A stretch of 64,000 nt of DNA from Takakia lepidozioides (Eukaryota > Streptophyta > Takakiopsida > Takakiales > Takakiaceae), in assembly GCA_030704615.1 (NCBI GenBank), contig CM060734.1, positions 19,592,001 to 19,656,000 of the forward strand, written 5' to 3'. Below, piece after piece: positions 21,540 to 33,443 of this stretch. The first letter of the stretch is position 1. Every line of letters begins with the position of its first letter. Position numbers and translations under genes: made by a program. Below the pieces are notes generated by a model, which was given only the letters and a program-made list of their open reading frames with translations, had not been told where the DNA came from and made no database searches.

Positions 21540-22309
21540 TGTCGCGGCCCTTTGCCTTGAGGGCAGGGGGTCGGGACACAAGAGGGGCTGCCCCTGTGGT
21601 GGGGGCAGTGGCAGCGATAGGTATGGGGGCCGCAGCACCCTTGAGTGCCCAAGGCACTCAAGGAGGCAGAGGCGCTCACTAGGTGGAGCCCCGCACACCG
21701 GGTTGCGGTGGGGGTGGCTCCACAAGGGGTGGTGGTAGCTTGAAACGTGTCACGTAGTCTTCCAATGTCTGTGTTCCATCCCATTTGACGTACAAGCCGA
21801 ACGAATTTGTGTAGGACTCACCCTGGGGCGGAGACCTCGTGGTGGGAGTCGTGGGGAGTCTTGGGACTCATCACGGTCCATATGGGCCGTGGTGGGTGGG
21901 CCAAGACTCACCGCGACTCATCACCGGGAGTCGAGGATGTTCGTGGTGGTTCGCCATAAAATGGCATGGTTGTTTGTGAAACCCCCGCGGACAGCTACAG
22001 AAGTATATATAGGGAGTAGTAACCCCGAGAACGGTGCAAGCCCGTTGGTGACCAAAAACTAGTGAGTAAGCGAGCGAGCCGGAAAGCGACCAAAGAGTGG
22101 GAGTTGTTCCGGACTGCCAACTACCAAAGGGAATTCCGCTGGTTCTAAACCGTTGGAGGGTTCTTTGGGAGATCAAAGGGGGACCGTTATGCCCCGGTGA
22201 GCAACCGGAGCTCCAAGTTGGCCCGGCGGCCAGGTTGGGAGTTAGGCGCGCGCATCAAGCGAGTAACTATGACTTGAGGGGGGAGCTTACCGAAGTGAGG
22301 TGCACGACA
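21540..22309 (+). repeat. 3' LTR with a replaced internal segment
   Basis: 770-bp LTR, TGTCGCGGCC to TGCACGACA. Between ~21,742 and ~21,812 the family sequence (AGCGGGACTTAGTGGGGAT in the other LTRs) is replaced by an unrelated ~70-bp piece containing AAAC GTGTCACGTAGTC and TTTGACGTACAAGCC. The rest matches the other LTRs. Confidence 0.85.
22004..22011 (+). promoter_or_regulatory. LTR TATA box
   Basis: TATATATA in AAGTATATATAGGGAGTAG, in the best-preserved LTR. The other two LTRs have decayed versions at the same place, so this is the likely core promoter of the family, reading toward 22,309. Confidence 0.6.
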
Positions 22310-22863
22310 CGAACTGTTCATGTTCTCCTGTCTGGTGCAGGAGCAACTTACCATGCATGCAAGGCAGGCGGAAGAAGCCTTTTTGGCATGGAGGGTGATT
22401 CTGACCTCTACAACACAGTGCTCCTCCCCCTTTTATCTGGCTCCACTTCAGGCACACAGACTGATCGGATTCAAATTTGAAATGATGACGATCCCGAAGA
22501 TAAGCAGGTCGACAACAACTTTTCATGTGAGTAAGTGCTAAACCCACTTTGGGAGTCATACTCAATTTCTCAATAACATCAAAGTTACAGTAATAACTTT
22601 TTCAGGCTGTCTTTCAGGAAAGACAACGGTGGATCTTCAGGAGATACAATCATTTGTGGCGAGTCTGTTTTCGACAGCCCCCTTTCCAATTTTCTGCTTC
22701 CTGATTATGCCGAAGCAATGGCACTTCACGCGGCCGAGTCCCTATCCCCTGAATTTTTACTGCCCGGCCGTAGGTGTAGCCAGCGTAGATCCGGAGTTCT
22801 TAAATACTTAGACTTAGATGCAGAGGAAGCGGGGATACATTGTACTGACTCTGAGTTAGACTG
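22310..22863 (+). other. Exon remnants of an unknown plus-strand gene
   Basis: Two coding-like stretches with splice signals. The first (22,35x-22,53x) reads MEGDSDLYNTVLLPLL and NDDDPEDKQVDNNFS, broken by one TGA, and ends at a perfect donor GTGAGTAAG. The second follows an acceptor TTTTTCAG (or CTTTCAG) at ~22,605-22,620 and reads DNGGSSGDTIICGESVFDSP to DSELD and TGA at ~22,861. The two do not join in one frame with the obvious sites. No family is recognised. The 5' side is cut by the chromovirus LTR at 22,309. Confidence 0.35.
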
Positions 22864-23760
22864 AACTATGTTCTTTTAATATTCTGTTTCATCCTCTTTG
22901 GAAAACGTCGAATCCCCTTCCTCCACCGTAGTTGTTCTTTTGGAAAGAAAAATAATCAAAGAATCAACTACCATTTAAATTGCAATATGTATGAATCCAT
23001 CTCACAAACCTCCCTCACTCTTGTCATATCCATTGTGCTTTCATCTACAGTGTATTCATGCGTGCTCCATTCATGAATGTTTTCATTTGTTCAACATCCA
23101 TTGTACATTCATCCTCTATACTCTTTAATCCACCCCACAAACCTTCCACACTCATGTCATATACATTGTGCATTCGTCTAAAGTTTTAATCATGCATCTT
23201 CCTGTCATGAATGTTTTTCATTGCTCAACATCCATTATACATTCATCCATTTGACTCTTATCCATCCCTCATTCATCCATCTACATTCATTTTTCACACT
23301 CATCCATCTGTTTATCATCCAACTATACATTCATCCATCCTTTATTCATCTGTTGCTTTCAGGTGGGAATGACCACTGCCTTTTATTATGTCGTCCAGCT
23401 TGTTTCCGCGGTAAAGGGTGCCAATCCATGGGAATACACTCCACTTCTTCCTGGGCGCGTGGTGACGCGGTCTTCAAGTGTGATGACGTGGAGTGAGCCC
23501 CGTGATGTGGCATTGGCTTAAGGTGACGTGGCGTGAGCGCAGTTGTGCTCACGCGCTCACATGACCAGGCTCACGCCGAGGCATCCCCCGGCTGTGTCTG
23601 ACTGTGGTAGGCTGTGTAAGGCTGTGACTGACTGTGTTAAGCTGTGTCAGGCTGTGACAGGCTGTGTCAAGCTGTGTCTAACTGTGTAAGACTGTGACAA
23701 GTTGTGTAAGGTTGTCTCAGGCTGTGTAAGCTGACTGTGTGAGCCTGCCTACCACCCCTG
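22864..23760. repeat. CATTCATCC-rich tract, palindrome and CTGTG minisatellite
   Basis: 22,980-23,350 is built of loose CATTCATC/ATCCATC/TACATTCATC repeats in two parallel ~120-bp halves (compare 23,000-23,100 and 23,120-23,230). 23,470-23,580 holds TGACGTGG repeats and a GGCGTGAGCG...GCTCACGC palindrome; 23,586-23,750 is the CTGTG minisatellite also found at 7.7 and 28.2 kb. No gene is seen to 23,930. Confidence 0.75.
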
Positions 23761-23934
23761 AGGCATGTGTTTGTCATCCCTAAGGCCTCTGTTGGTCTGA
23801 GCCTACCATCCGTAAGTCTGCACAAAATTAAGGGTACCCCACAGAACCCGTAAAACTGTCTAAGTCCCAGACAACCCTCTAACATTATCCCTCCCCCTCT
23901 CAAAAAGTCATGTCCTCACGGTTTACTGTTAAGG

Positions 23935-26900
23935 ATCAGCAAACCTTTGTGAACGAGCACCCTTCTACCGGTGAGAGTCCCTTGGAGGGCTCTGTGTGCG
24001 AGCCCGAGCCATGTCGCTGGTTGGTGGAGATGATTGTCCACCAAATGGAAATGACTGCCCTTCCTTTGGCTGATAAGGAGGTAACTTCTCAGGCATATGA
24101 GATCCCCGTCGTTTCTTCTCTGCCATTTGTATTGCATAATCCTCAGCCATGTCAAAAGGTTCCTCCATAGAACCAGTAGTATCAGAATCATCTTCCCCCC
24201 GGTGGCCTTTCGGTGTCCTGACCTTATGTGGCTTCTCAGGAATCCTACGTGGCATACAGTGTTTGCCCACCATGTCTGGAAGTTTAAACTTTAAAACTTG
24301 TATCAATCTCTTGCGGGCAAAATTAGTGTACTCCCGCAGCTCCTCGTCTGTGTAGCTGAGTGGTGTGCCAATGACATTGGAGAAGTGTAACCACTTTCTG
24401 GCTTCACGCCCCTTAGAAAAAATGTGGTCAAGACCCAAGTTTTCCTTGGCCAAATTCTCCAGAGCAAAAGTAAACCAAGAACGAAGTTGGGAATCCTTCT
24501 GAAGCATGATTTTTACATCATATAGATATGTATGTGATGGAACCGAAGGTATCACCCAATGATCCCCATTGGAATAAGTCTGAAATCTCATCTGCATCTT
24601 TTGCTGCTCAATGTGATAGCGTGAAATAAAACAAGCAGCATAATACAGTCCACAACCCATGACCAAACTAGGTATCTCCTTGGTCTTGGTGTAGATGTAT
24701 CCATGAACAATCTGGAAGGCAATTAATTCCTTCAGCATGGTGCCTGCCTCAGACCGCGCAAAATGGTGATCTTCAATGGGTCTGTCATTTGGAAAAACTT
24801 TAGTCCGAGTTGCCACTGGCAACCAAATGCGCATAATCTGGTAATAGTGTACCAAAGACTCTGGAGGACTGAATTCTTTCCAAGCCAAATCCATAACAAT
24901 GGGAATTTGGTTGAAGGGCATAATCATAGCTCGATTGTATTCAAGTGCAGCAGGAGTAGTAGGTGGGTTAAAAGAAGCATCACCCCAAACCTCAGACAGT
25001 GATTGTTGTAGTGCCATGGTATCAACACTGTCGACCTGGCATGGTTGTTGTAATGCAGTTGCCACAGTCCCTCCTGATGTTGGCAAGTCCTGCACTTCTT
25101 GTGCTAAAGATTGGAAAATCAAAGTCCTGGCATACAGATAAGTAGCCATGAGCTGTTCCTCGGGAGCAAAGGCCATTTTATCAATGTTGGAGCTCAAGTC
25201 ATCCACTTGAGTCTACAACCCTTCCACATCCTCCTGCAACTCAGTTATCCGACTATAGACATTGTCTATAGTGGTTGTGGCAATATTCTGCAGCAATAGC
25301 CTGAGATCATTCATCTCATCTTGGGTGAGCTTTCTTGGTGCCTTCCCTGCCACTGGCCCTTGTGTTAACCATTCTCGCAAAAGATGTTTATTCACCAAGT
25401 CTTGTGTAGCACCACGGAGATCATGCTCCTCCTTGAGTCTATATGTTTCCAACTGTTGTTGTAAACTCTCCATGCGCTTCGCATGAGGTTCAACCAGAGC
25501 TGCATAGGCAGCGGACAAATTATTGGCTTCTTTCCAGGCCTTGTCAGTCACAGAAAACTCAGTCTCCCGTACTGTGATTGTTTGCTGCAATTCAAGGATG
25601 TACCTGTCTTTCTGGGCATTGACCTGGTGGTACTGCTGAAATGTATCCTCATTGCGACAGATAGTAGCCTTCATGTCAGCAATGAGTTTCGCCTACTCCA
25701 CTGACTCTGTCTCTGCCATTAAACATCTCTTAGCTTGGTTCTTAACTTCTAGTGCAGTCAGCTCCAGATTAGTCGTTAGTGTGGCACACTGTATGGTCAT
25801 TCTCTGATGGACTGCTTCCAACTCTGTATGAAGCAACTGCACTTCCTGCAGCTTGCCCTCATGCTTAGCCTGCAACTGGTATAGTTGTTGCTTATGTACT
25901 TCATGCAACTTCTCCTGCTCCAGACCTGCTTCAATCAAGTTTTCCTTCGCAAGCTGTAGAGCAGATTTAGTGTCCTCCAATTCTTTCTGCAACTTGAGGT
26001 TGGCCTCCACATCCACCTTATTTGCACACTCAGTGGCAATTCTTGCCTCAAACTCTTGCTTGAGCTCCTCCCTCAATGCTGCCAATTGTGTGGAAGGAAC
26101 ATGGGTCTTGACATAGGTGCCCAACAAATTAAGTGTCCTCCTTATAGAACTCATAAGCATGGCCTGCTGTGGGTCTTCATGGAGAACTTGTTGCTGTTCT
26201 TCCTGATCCTCCACAGTTTGATGTTTCACAAACCAGTCAGGCCATGATCCCACAAGATCTTCTTCCTGAGCAACCTCATCCTCCACAGGTGTTGTAGTTC
26301 CCTTGCCCTTTACCCCTTTAACCTCCGCCACAGGTTTGGGCATAATCTGCACCGCAGAGATTTCCTTAGGCATACCCTTCATCTTTGGTACCATGGGTTC
26401 TCCGACCAATGCTAGAGTTTTCATAGAGAAGGTCGCCCTTCTCAATTTCTGCCACTACTTGCTCTGTAGTAGGGATGTTCAACCCCTCTCCCTCCACAGT
26501 AAGAGGCTCCGGTGTAACAGCATGTCCAATTTGAGTTACCCCTGGGGCAACCGGGTCAGCTGGTTGTGGTGGCTGTGGTACTGAGGTGACTTCTTCCTCC
26601 CTCTCTGAAGGCTGTGCTTCCAGTAATAACAGCCCCTTGTGTTGCTGCTCCTCATCCTGCACAGGAGCTATGGAAACATCATCCTGTGGATTCCTTGTGG
26701 CCAGTGGATCCGCCACTACAGTTGCGTCCCTCTTCTGTCTCTTGGACTGGTACTGCCCCTCCAATCCTCCTTCACCTTGTAAAGAGCCTTGCTCCTCAAC
26801 TGCAGTTGTGGCTGCCTCAAACACCCCCATTACTTTGCGTTCTCGTGCATCAAGCAAGCAAGAATCAAAGATAATTTGTGCAATAATTGGGCCAGACACA

Positions 26901-27835
26901 ATGATCAGGGACTTGGCAGTAGTATTTTGTAACCGTTTCATCTCCTCTACCAGACCACTGTACATCATCTCCGCCCAAGCTATATCCTCTCCTCTCAAAG
27001 CTTTCAGTACCTCCTCTGTGAAAGATCTGTTAAGATACTGTTGGTTCTATTTCATGGCAAACAAAATGTTCAGTATCTGGCCAATTTCCCTCAACCCTGG
27101 ATACTCGGCCTTGGTGCAAGTGAATCCCTGGTTCTTGAAGAAACTCATTTCTTGGAACAGATCCCCTACTTGCAATCTTGCCCTGTGCTCATCCACGTTC
27201 ACATTACCAGATGGTAATTCAAATAGTTGTTGCAAATACTGCGGAGTAACCTGTATATCTACGCCCTTCACCTGGGTAACTCCTGTCCGTGGCTCAAAGT
27301 TCTGGATAAATTGGACATCAATCCCCAATGATGCAAAGACCACTCTTTGCGTAGCAACCCCTCCAACCGCAGCTCCTTCAACAGCTGCACTGCCTGTGGT
27401 GTAGCGATCGTCTGCTTCTGTAGAATCGTCGTGCTCTTCACCCTGAGATCCTCCATCTCTCTAATTCTCTTCATCCCGGACAAACAAGAAGGCCTTGTTT
27501 GGAATAGCAGAAAATGTGGTTAGCACATAATGGTACAGGCAAGTGAGTGTAGCCTGCGGGGCTTGCAAATAGTGAGTGAGAGAGAAGGTACTCTCAACCT
27601 GTCCTTCCCTGTGCCACTATGTAAGAAGTAGAGCTAGTGTATAGTCCGTGATATCCGCCATAGCTACAAAGCTATAGCTTTGATTGCCTCTCCCGTCGAG
27701 ACACTGGTTATCCGGAATAACTCCTATTCTTCCGCTCATAATCTTCTTAATTTCTTGTTCTTGTTTCTTGAATGGAGTCTCTTGCACGAAATTCACATTG
27801 CTGATTGGCCGTTGCCTTATTAGGTAACTTCTCAT
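23935..27835 (-). pseudogene. Long unknown retroelement frame with TAG stops
   Basis: One reading frame of ~1,290 codons can be followed on minus from ~27,835 to TAG 23,965 (or TGA 12 codons later). It is cut by TAG at 27617, 27461, 27047, 25693 and 25213, and by one frameshift near 26,420. After MADITDYTLALLLT come a mixed region (YLQQLFELPSGNVNVDEH), a Pro/Glu-rich linker, a ~250-residue coiled coil (QKELEDTKSALQLAKENLIE) and a ~400-residue globular end (YYQIMRIWLPVATRTKV ... KKRRGSHMPEKLPP). No domain is recognised. It directly follows a zinc-knuckle gag-like frame, so I read it as part of a retroelement, perhaps its capsid-type protein; a captured host gene is the alternative. Confidence 0.55.
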
Positions 27836-28205
27836 TTTTTACCTTAATCTGTTCACATTCCCGCTTGGAATGACCACTAGGACTGCATATGTGGCAAAGG
27901 TTCCCCTTTGCCGGACGCGTAAAGGGTTCCATTAACTGTCCCTTTGATGCATTAATGGGCTCGTAATAAGTTTCGGCTGATGTACCGGGTAGGTACTTTG
28001 ACGGCCCTGTTTGTCTTCTTGTGTGATGGCGGTCGTTATTGCAGTACATGCAATGCGGAGTGCTTTGCCCTTTAGACCACGTGTTTGAATTCAAACACTC
28101 TCCCGTCTCCCTCTGTCCACGTGGCACATTCTCCGAGTTTGACTTCCAAACTGTCTTTACACTTACCGGCCACTTTACTGTCGGTAACTCGTGTCCACCT
28201 GTCAC
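27747..28205 (-). pseudogene. Gag-like frame with CCHC zinc knuckle
   Basis: The frame contains CHICSPSGHSKREC, a CX2CX4HX4C knuckle of retroelement nucleocapsids, and an earlier CMYCNNDRHHTRR that looks like a degenerate second one. It runs into the long frame of 23.9-27.8 kb through a frameshift around 27,790-27,830 (the continuation starts NFVQETPFKKQEQEIKK). Upstream it is cut by the CTGTG minisatellite. Confidence 0.65.
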
Positions 28206-28360
28206 TGACCCTATGGACTGTGCAACCTGTGTGGGCTGTGTTGCCTGGGGTGGGCTGTGTCGGACTGTGGTGAGCTGTGATATGCTGTAATAGGCTGTGG
28301 TAGGTTGTGATATGATGTGTTAGACTGTGGTGGCCTGTGATGGCTGTGTGAACACCTGTG
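28205..28360. repeat. CTGTG minisatellite, third locus
   Basis: About a dozen 10-bp units of GGCTGTGGTG / GACTGTGGTG type, same family as 7.7 and 23.6 kb. It separates the gag-like frame from the pol fragment. Confidence 0.8.
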
Positions 28361-28597
28361 TTCTCTGCTATTGCCATACACATTCGGCTTTATGACAAGT
28401 GCTCCATGCTCCGCTGGTGCTACCGGTGTAGTCTGTGACTGCATCTGTGTTTCAAGATGCAAATCATGCTGCAATGGTCTATCATGGATACCACTATATC
28501 CCTTCAACTTATTGGCATTGACTCTACCAAGCATCTGTTTATTAATGGTTTGTAACATAGTTGTGTTGTTATCATACATCTTCTGTATGACATAAGG

Positions 28598-31335
28598 TCA
28601 TTTCCATGGTGATTTAAGCTTAGAAGCTTTAATCTTTCCCTTCTTCTGCAACCACAGTACCAAATCACCCGTCTTAAAAGTCTTCAATTTACCTTCATCA
28701 AACTGATCCTTCCTCTTCATCTGAATTCTGGTCATGTTATCTACTGCATCAGCACGTACTTCTTCCACACAATATAATTCATGTTTCCTTACTTTAATTG
28801 AATCCTCCAATTCCATTCTCCTTCCCCATTCAGTTCTCATGGTAGGTAATAAGAATTCCACTGGAAGTACAACTTCCATACCATAAACTAACAAGAACGG
28901 TGTATACTTGGTGGTGACTTTATATGAAGTCCCGTATGACGCTGTCAACAGCTTTGTATCCCAGTCTGTCATGTTTGCATTGACTATCTTAGTCTCATTA
29001 ATGAAATGACTTCTCTGGTCACTGATAAACTCCAGAGGACAGCCAAATCTTGTGAGAATATTCTCATATAGGAACCTTGCTGTGGACTTAGCTTTTTTGT
29101 CCCTCAGAGACTTAGCTTCCACCCATTTTGTAGTATAATCAGTAGCTGTGATTATATACTTATTCTATGTATTTCTGGCTAGTGGATTAATTGGTCCAAC
29201 AAAGTCTAATCCCCATTTCTGGAATGGTTCAGTAGGCATCGTAGGATGCAAAACCATCTTCCCATATCTTTGCAAAGGTCCTAGCCTCTGACACTCATCA
29301 CAATTCTTGCAAAACTTGTGTACATCCTTGAATAAAGTAGGCCACCAGTAACCTGCAAGTAGTATTTTCTTACTGTTAGTCTCTTCTCCAAAATGATCTC
29401 CAACCACTCCTTTATGAACTTCTTCCAAAACTTTATTTACTTCATGGTGGTACAAGCATCGTTTAAGAACTCCATCAGGTCCTAGCTTATACAATCTTCC
29501 ACCTATCATAGTGTATGGTAAAGCCTTGATAGCTATTCTTTTCCTCTGCTCCTTCCCATGACTGGGTGGGCACTGACCATGAGTAAGGTAGTATCTGATT
29601 GGCCACTGCCAATCTAACCAATCATCTGCACTTCCCTGCACTTCCACTACAAATAAACTCGCATCAGGCAGTTGATCGTCTACTCTTGTGGCGGGCTCTC
29701 CTGTTGATAGGCGTGACAAGTGATTTGCCACAAGATACAAACGGCCAGGCTTGTAAACAACTTCAAATTCAAACTCGTGCAAGATTATCAACCATCTTGC
29801 TATCCTGCCACTTATCAAAGGCTTTGATTCACCAGATAAATCAAAGCCTGATGATCCACATAAAACATAAACTTCCTTCCCAATAGGTAATGCCTGAATT
29901 TCTTGACTGCATAAATCATTGCCAAAGCTTCTCTTTCAGTAGTGCTATAGTTCTTCTCAGCAGTGTTCAACAATCTGCTAGCATAGTACACAGGTGAATC
30001 TATGTTTCCTGTGACATTTTGGGCTAACACAGCCCCCAATGCTTCTCCTGAGGCATCACAGTGTACATGAAATACCACATGCCAGTGAGGGTTAATCAGT
30101 ACAGGTGTAGTTGTTACTGACAATGTAAGTTCCTCAAAAGCCTGTTGACATTCAGCTGTCCATGCAAACACTGCATCATTCTTCAAAAGCTTGCTCAATG
30201 TGTTGCCATCTGTGCATACCGCCTGACAAACCTTCTGTAGTAGGTGGCTTGTCCAAGGAATCTCCTTAGAGCCTTAACATTTGCTGGTGGTGGGAATGCT
30301 TTAATGGCCTCAGTCTTTCTAGGATCCACAAGCAGTCCCTTCTTACACACAATGTGTCCCAGAAGTACCCCTGAGTTCACACAGAAAGTACACTTTTCTG
30401 GATTCAGACCAAGACCTCTCATCCTGCATCTGGTCAAACATAACTCCAACTGCTGCAAGTGCTCATTCTTAGAGCTGTACACACTGAAGTCATCTAAGAA
30501 CACTTGCATGAAACCATCCAGGTACTCATGGAAAGATTCACTTATCACTCTCTGGAAAGTTGTTGGTGCATTACAAAGTCCAAAAGGCATGACTGTGTAT
30601 GGCATAAGCACCCCAGTCTGTGATTAAAGTTGTCTTCCCCTGATCCTCTTCAGCTACTTGTACTTGGTTATACCCACTGAAACCATCCATGAATGAGTAC
30701 ATCTCATGGCCTGCCACAGTATCCAATACAGCTTCTGTGAATGACAAAGAAAATGAATCTTTCTTTGTACAATCATTCAACTTCTTATAGTTCACACAAA
30801 CTTTCAGTTTGTCATTCTTCTTGGGAACTATCACAATGGGTGATAGCCAAGTTGTATACTCAATCGGGTATATGAACTTAGCCTCAGCCAACTTCTTGAT
30901 CTCTTCCCCAACCTTCTGTGCATAGTTGGGATTCATCCTGTACCTTGCCTGTTTGATTGGTACTGACCCTGGTTCCAGTTCAATCTTATGCTGGCAGATC
31001 TCAGGTGGTATCACTTTCAGATCTTCATAGCTCCAAGCAAATACATCTTTGTATTTGATAAACAAGATCTTAACTTCCTCAAAGAATTCTGGCTCCAAGT
31101 CAGCCCCAACTTTCACCATTCTTGGTTCCTCCTCAGTTCCCACATTCACTTCTCTCATCTGTTTTTCAGCTGTGATTGTCCATCCAGCCACTACTTCATC
31201 CTTTAAACTCACAGTGGCTGGTTCCTCAATGATTTCTATTTCTCCCTCCCTTTCTTCATAGAAATGTGGTGGATAACTGCTTGTTTCCCCCTCAATTGGT
31301 GTTGTTGTTACTGCACCACAGCAGATACCAACCCT
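28598..31335 (-). pseudogene. Ty3/gypsy pol fragment (RT, RNase H, integrase)
   Basis: Order on minus: RT (from ~31,330; KKLAEAKFIYPIEYTTWLSP, VCVNYKKLNDCTKKD, MDGFSGYNQV, then VMPFGLCNAPTTFQ and VFLDDFSVYS, an FLDD active site), RNase H (VHCDASGEALGAVLAQN, STTEREALAMIYAVKKFRHY), integrase zinc finger (CKNCDECQRLGPLQR), core (WGLDFVGPI, ISDQRSHF) and C-terminal tail (GDLVLWL). Frameshifts lie near 30,600, 30,195 and 29,815, and a TAG at 29165 falls in the conserved motif before ATDYTTKWVEAK. Protease and gag are missing upstream; no LTRs are seen. It is a different gypsy lineage from the chromovirus, without a chromodomain. Confidence 0.9.
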
Positions 31336-31829
31336 ATTTTAAGTAATTCTGGACTTTCGGCTTAAATCCGGACCAAACTTAATATATAACATAATTAAAA
31401 TTAATTCAGGTAATAATAATAATATTGTGGAATATTGAGTCATTTAACTTGTGAAGTTGCACAATCCCATTCATGTAACATTGAATGGTAAGTCGAATGA
31501 CGTTCTAAAATTATAAAGATAAGATCGATTGAATGAAGTTATTAATAAATTGATAGATGTATGACATAAACACATGATTCAAGAAGATAATATACAAATG
31601 AAAAGTAAACATCCATACCATGCTTACAGTATAGTAGTACCATGAACCAATGTATTGCAAGTTTCAATTGATGGATTAAAACGTTGAATGGAATAAGGTT
31701 GGATTTCAATGAAACATGTGAATTATGCTTCAAAATATTTAGGGATCATTCCAAAAGGTTCATATGACAACCAAATATTGTGGAAGAGTGTCATGTAGAT
31801 TCAGCTATAAAGTCATTGAACCAAGCTGG
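31336..31829. other. AT-rich spacer, nothing recognised
   Basis: AT-rich, no coding signal. It leads into the 345-bp tandem repeats. Confidence 0.5.
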
Positions 31830-32745
31830 AATTAGGTTTTAGGTTATAGAGTTTGCTAGGGTACATTGAAACATAGTACTTGGTATGAATGGAAAAGAAA
31901 ATATGGGAAAGTGTACAGATGACTTGGCACCTATGAAAATTTGTTAATGAAATATCCCAACCATAGATTGTATCCAAATTTCTATGAGGAATGTGAATCA
32001 AACCGTGGAGTTTGGTTTAGGGTTTAGGGTTTAGGGTTTTAGAAAACTGTAAATGAACAAACAATTATGGAGTTTGAGTCTTTACCCATACGTAGAACAA
32101 TTCATGAAATATTATCACCACCCCACTTCGACCGTACCCAAAATTGAAAGTAATAAATAAGTAAGCATCAAACAAAGAATTAGGTTTTAGGGTATAGAGT
32201 TTGCGAGAGTACTAACCATAGTACTCGGTATGAATGGAAAAGAAAATATTGGGAAGGGTACAGATGACTTGTCACCTATGATTTAGGGTTTAGGGAATAA
32301 AATTTCCCAACCATAGATTGTATCTAATCTATGAAGAATGCGCATCAAACAGTGGAGTTACGTTTAAGGGCTTAGGGTTTAGGGTTTAGAGAACTTTAAA
32401 TGGACTAACAATTATGGAATGTGAGTCTTTACGTGTAGGTCGAACAACAATTCAGGAAATATCCCCTCCACTTCGACCGCACCCAAACTTGAAGCAATAA
32501 ATTAAATAAGCATCAGACATTGGAATTAGGTTTTAGGGTACGGAGTTGAGTAGTGTAGTAAACATACTACTAGGTATGAATGGACCAAAAAATCTGGGAA
32601 AGTGTACAAGTGACTTGTCACCTAAGAAATTAGACTTGAATGAAATATCCCAAGGGCCATTCTATTATGCCCAACCTTGTAACCCTTGAAGAATGCGCAT
32701 CAAACATTCAAATTAGGTTTAGGGTATATGGTTTAAGGTGAGGAC
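31830..32745. repeat. 345-bp tandem repeat with telomere-like TTTAGGG cores
   Basis: About two and a half units with period 345-346 bp: the marker GGTATGAATGGA recurs at 31,882, 32,227 and 32,573. Each unit begins TTAGGTTTTAGGGTA and contains, near its middle, tandem TTTAGGG (three perfect copies near 32,020, weaker ones near 32,285, 32,375 and 32,715). TTTAGGG is the plant-type telomere repeat, but here it is embedded in a longer unit with 80-90 percent unit similarity, so this is an interstitial satellite and not a chromosome end. Confidence 0.88.
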
Positions 32746-33443
32746 AATGTAAGGACTGAGGGCCCCAGAAGTATTGTCTTTAGAAGGTCATAATAAGATA
32801 AACAGACCCAAGATAAATTGACTTGAGATGACACGGAATAACGGGTGGCAAAGCGAGGTTCAGGACTGATTAGTGACGAAGAAAATTGAGAAGAATCTTA
32901 AGATAGTCCGAAAAGGCAGTAAATGAAATGTAACTCTGTACTTGAAGCCAGACTTACAGAAAGCTACTGACGAGTAATGGGAGAAGATTCACAAGATTTA
33001 CAAGCAGTAAACCGCAAGAAAACCTGTCCATTGAAGCAACAACTTTCACAAATTGCCACGCGGTTTATACTCAGGATATTTTCTAGACCAATCATATTGA
33101 GCCCAACAATACGACCATGTGGACCGAGAATAGAGGAGATGGGCGAATCTATTGAGGAGAAGACACTTTGGTGAGAACCAGAGAACCAAAAGAAATGGGT
33201 GTAATGTGAGAGAAGAACTGCAAAGAGAAGGAAGCAGTGACATCAGGAAAACTAGGAACTCCGGATGATCACTCAAGGTTCCTGAAACGTTACAGAGATG
33301 AGGTCCGGAAAAAAGCTAGTGGCTGGCAAAGAAGGTAGATTAATATTTGAACACGTGAAGAGAAACAAATGGAGAGTGGAGGTAAAACATTAGTTTTATT
33401 CTTGAAAACATGCCGAGGAGTGACCCTCCACAATATGTCATTG
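32746..33443. other. Spacer, nothing recognised
   Basis: AG-rich on plus, no coding signal; it lies downstream of the transposase stop and may hold that element's 3' end. Confidence 0.4.

Larger units (their letters stand above)
20070..22309 (+). mobile_element. Deleted chromovirus copy, inverted
   Basis: Same family as the 9.5-16.4 kb element but on plus. The 5' half (LTR, gag, protease, RT) is absent: homology begins abruptly at ~20,070 inside the RT-RNase H junction. The coding part stops at ~20,955 in the integrase and joins, after a short CTAGTTATACTAGTTATAAC sequence, to the 3' non-coding region, so ~1.3 kb is deleted. The 3' LTR is complete (21540-22309). No target duplication is seen. 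Confidence 0.9.

Noticed and set aside
26586-27404. Plus frame of 272 codons
   Set aside because: Ser/Cys-rich shadow of the minus frame at 27.8-23.9 kb, which has coiled-coil and zinc-knuckle neighbours.
32010-32040. TTTAGGG run as a chromosome end
   Set aside because: Only three perfect units, embedded in a 345-bp tandem repeat with sequence on both sides.
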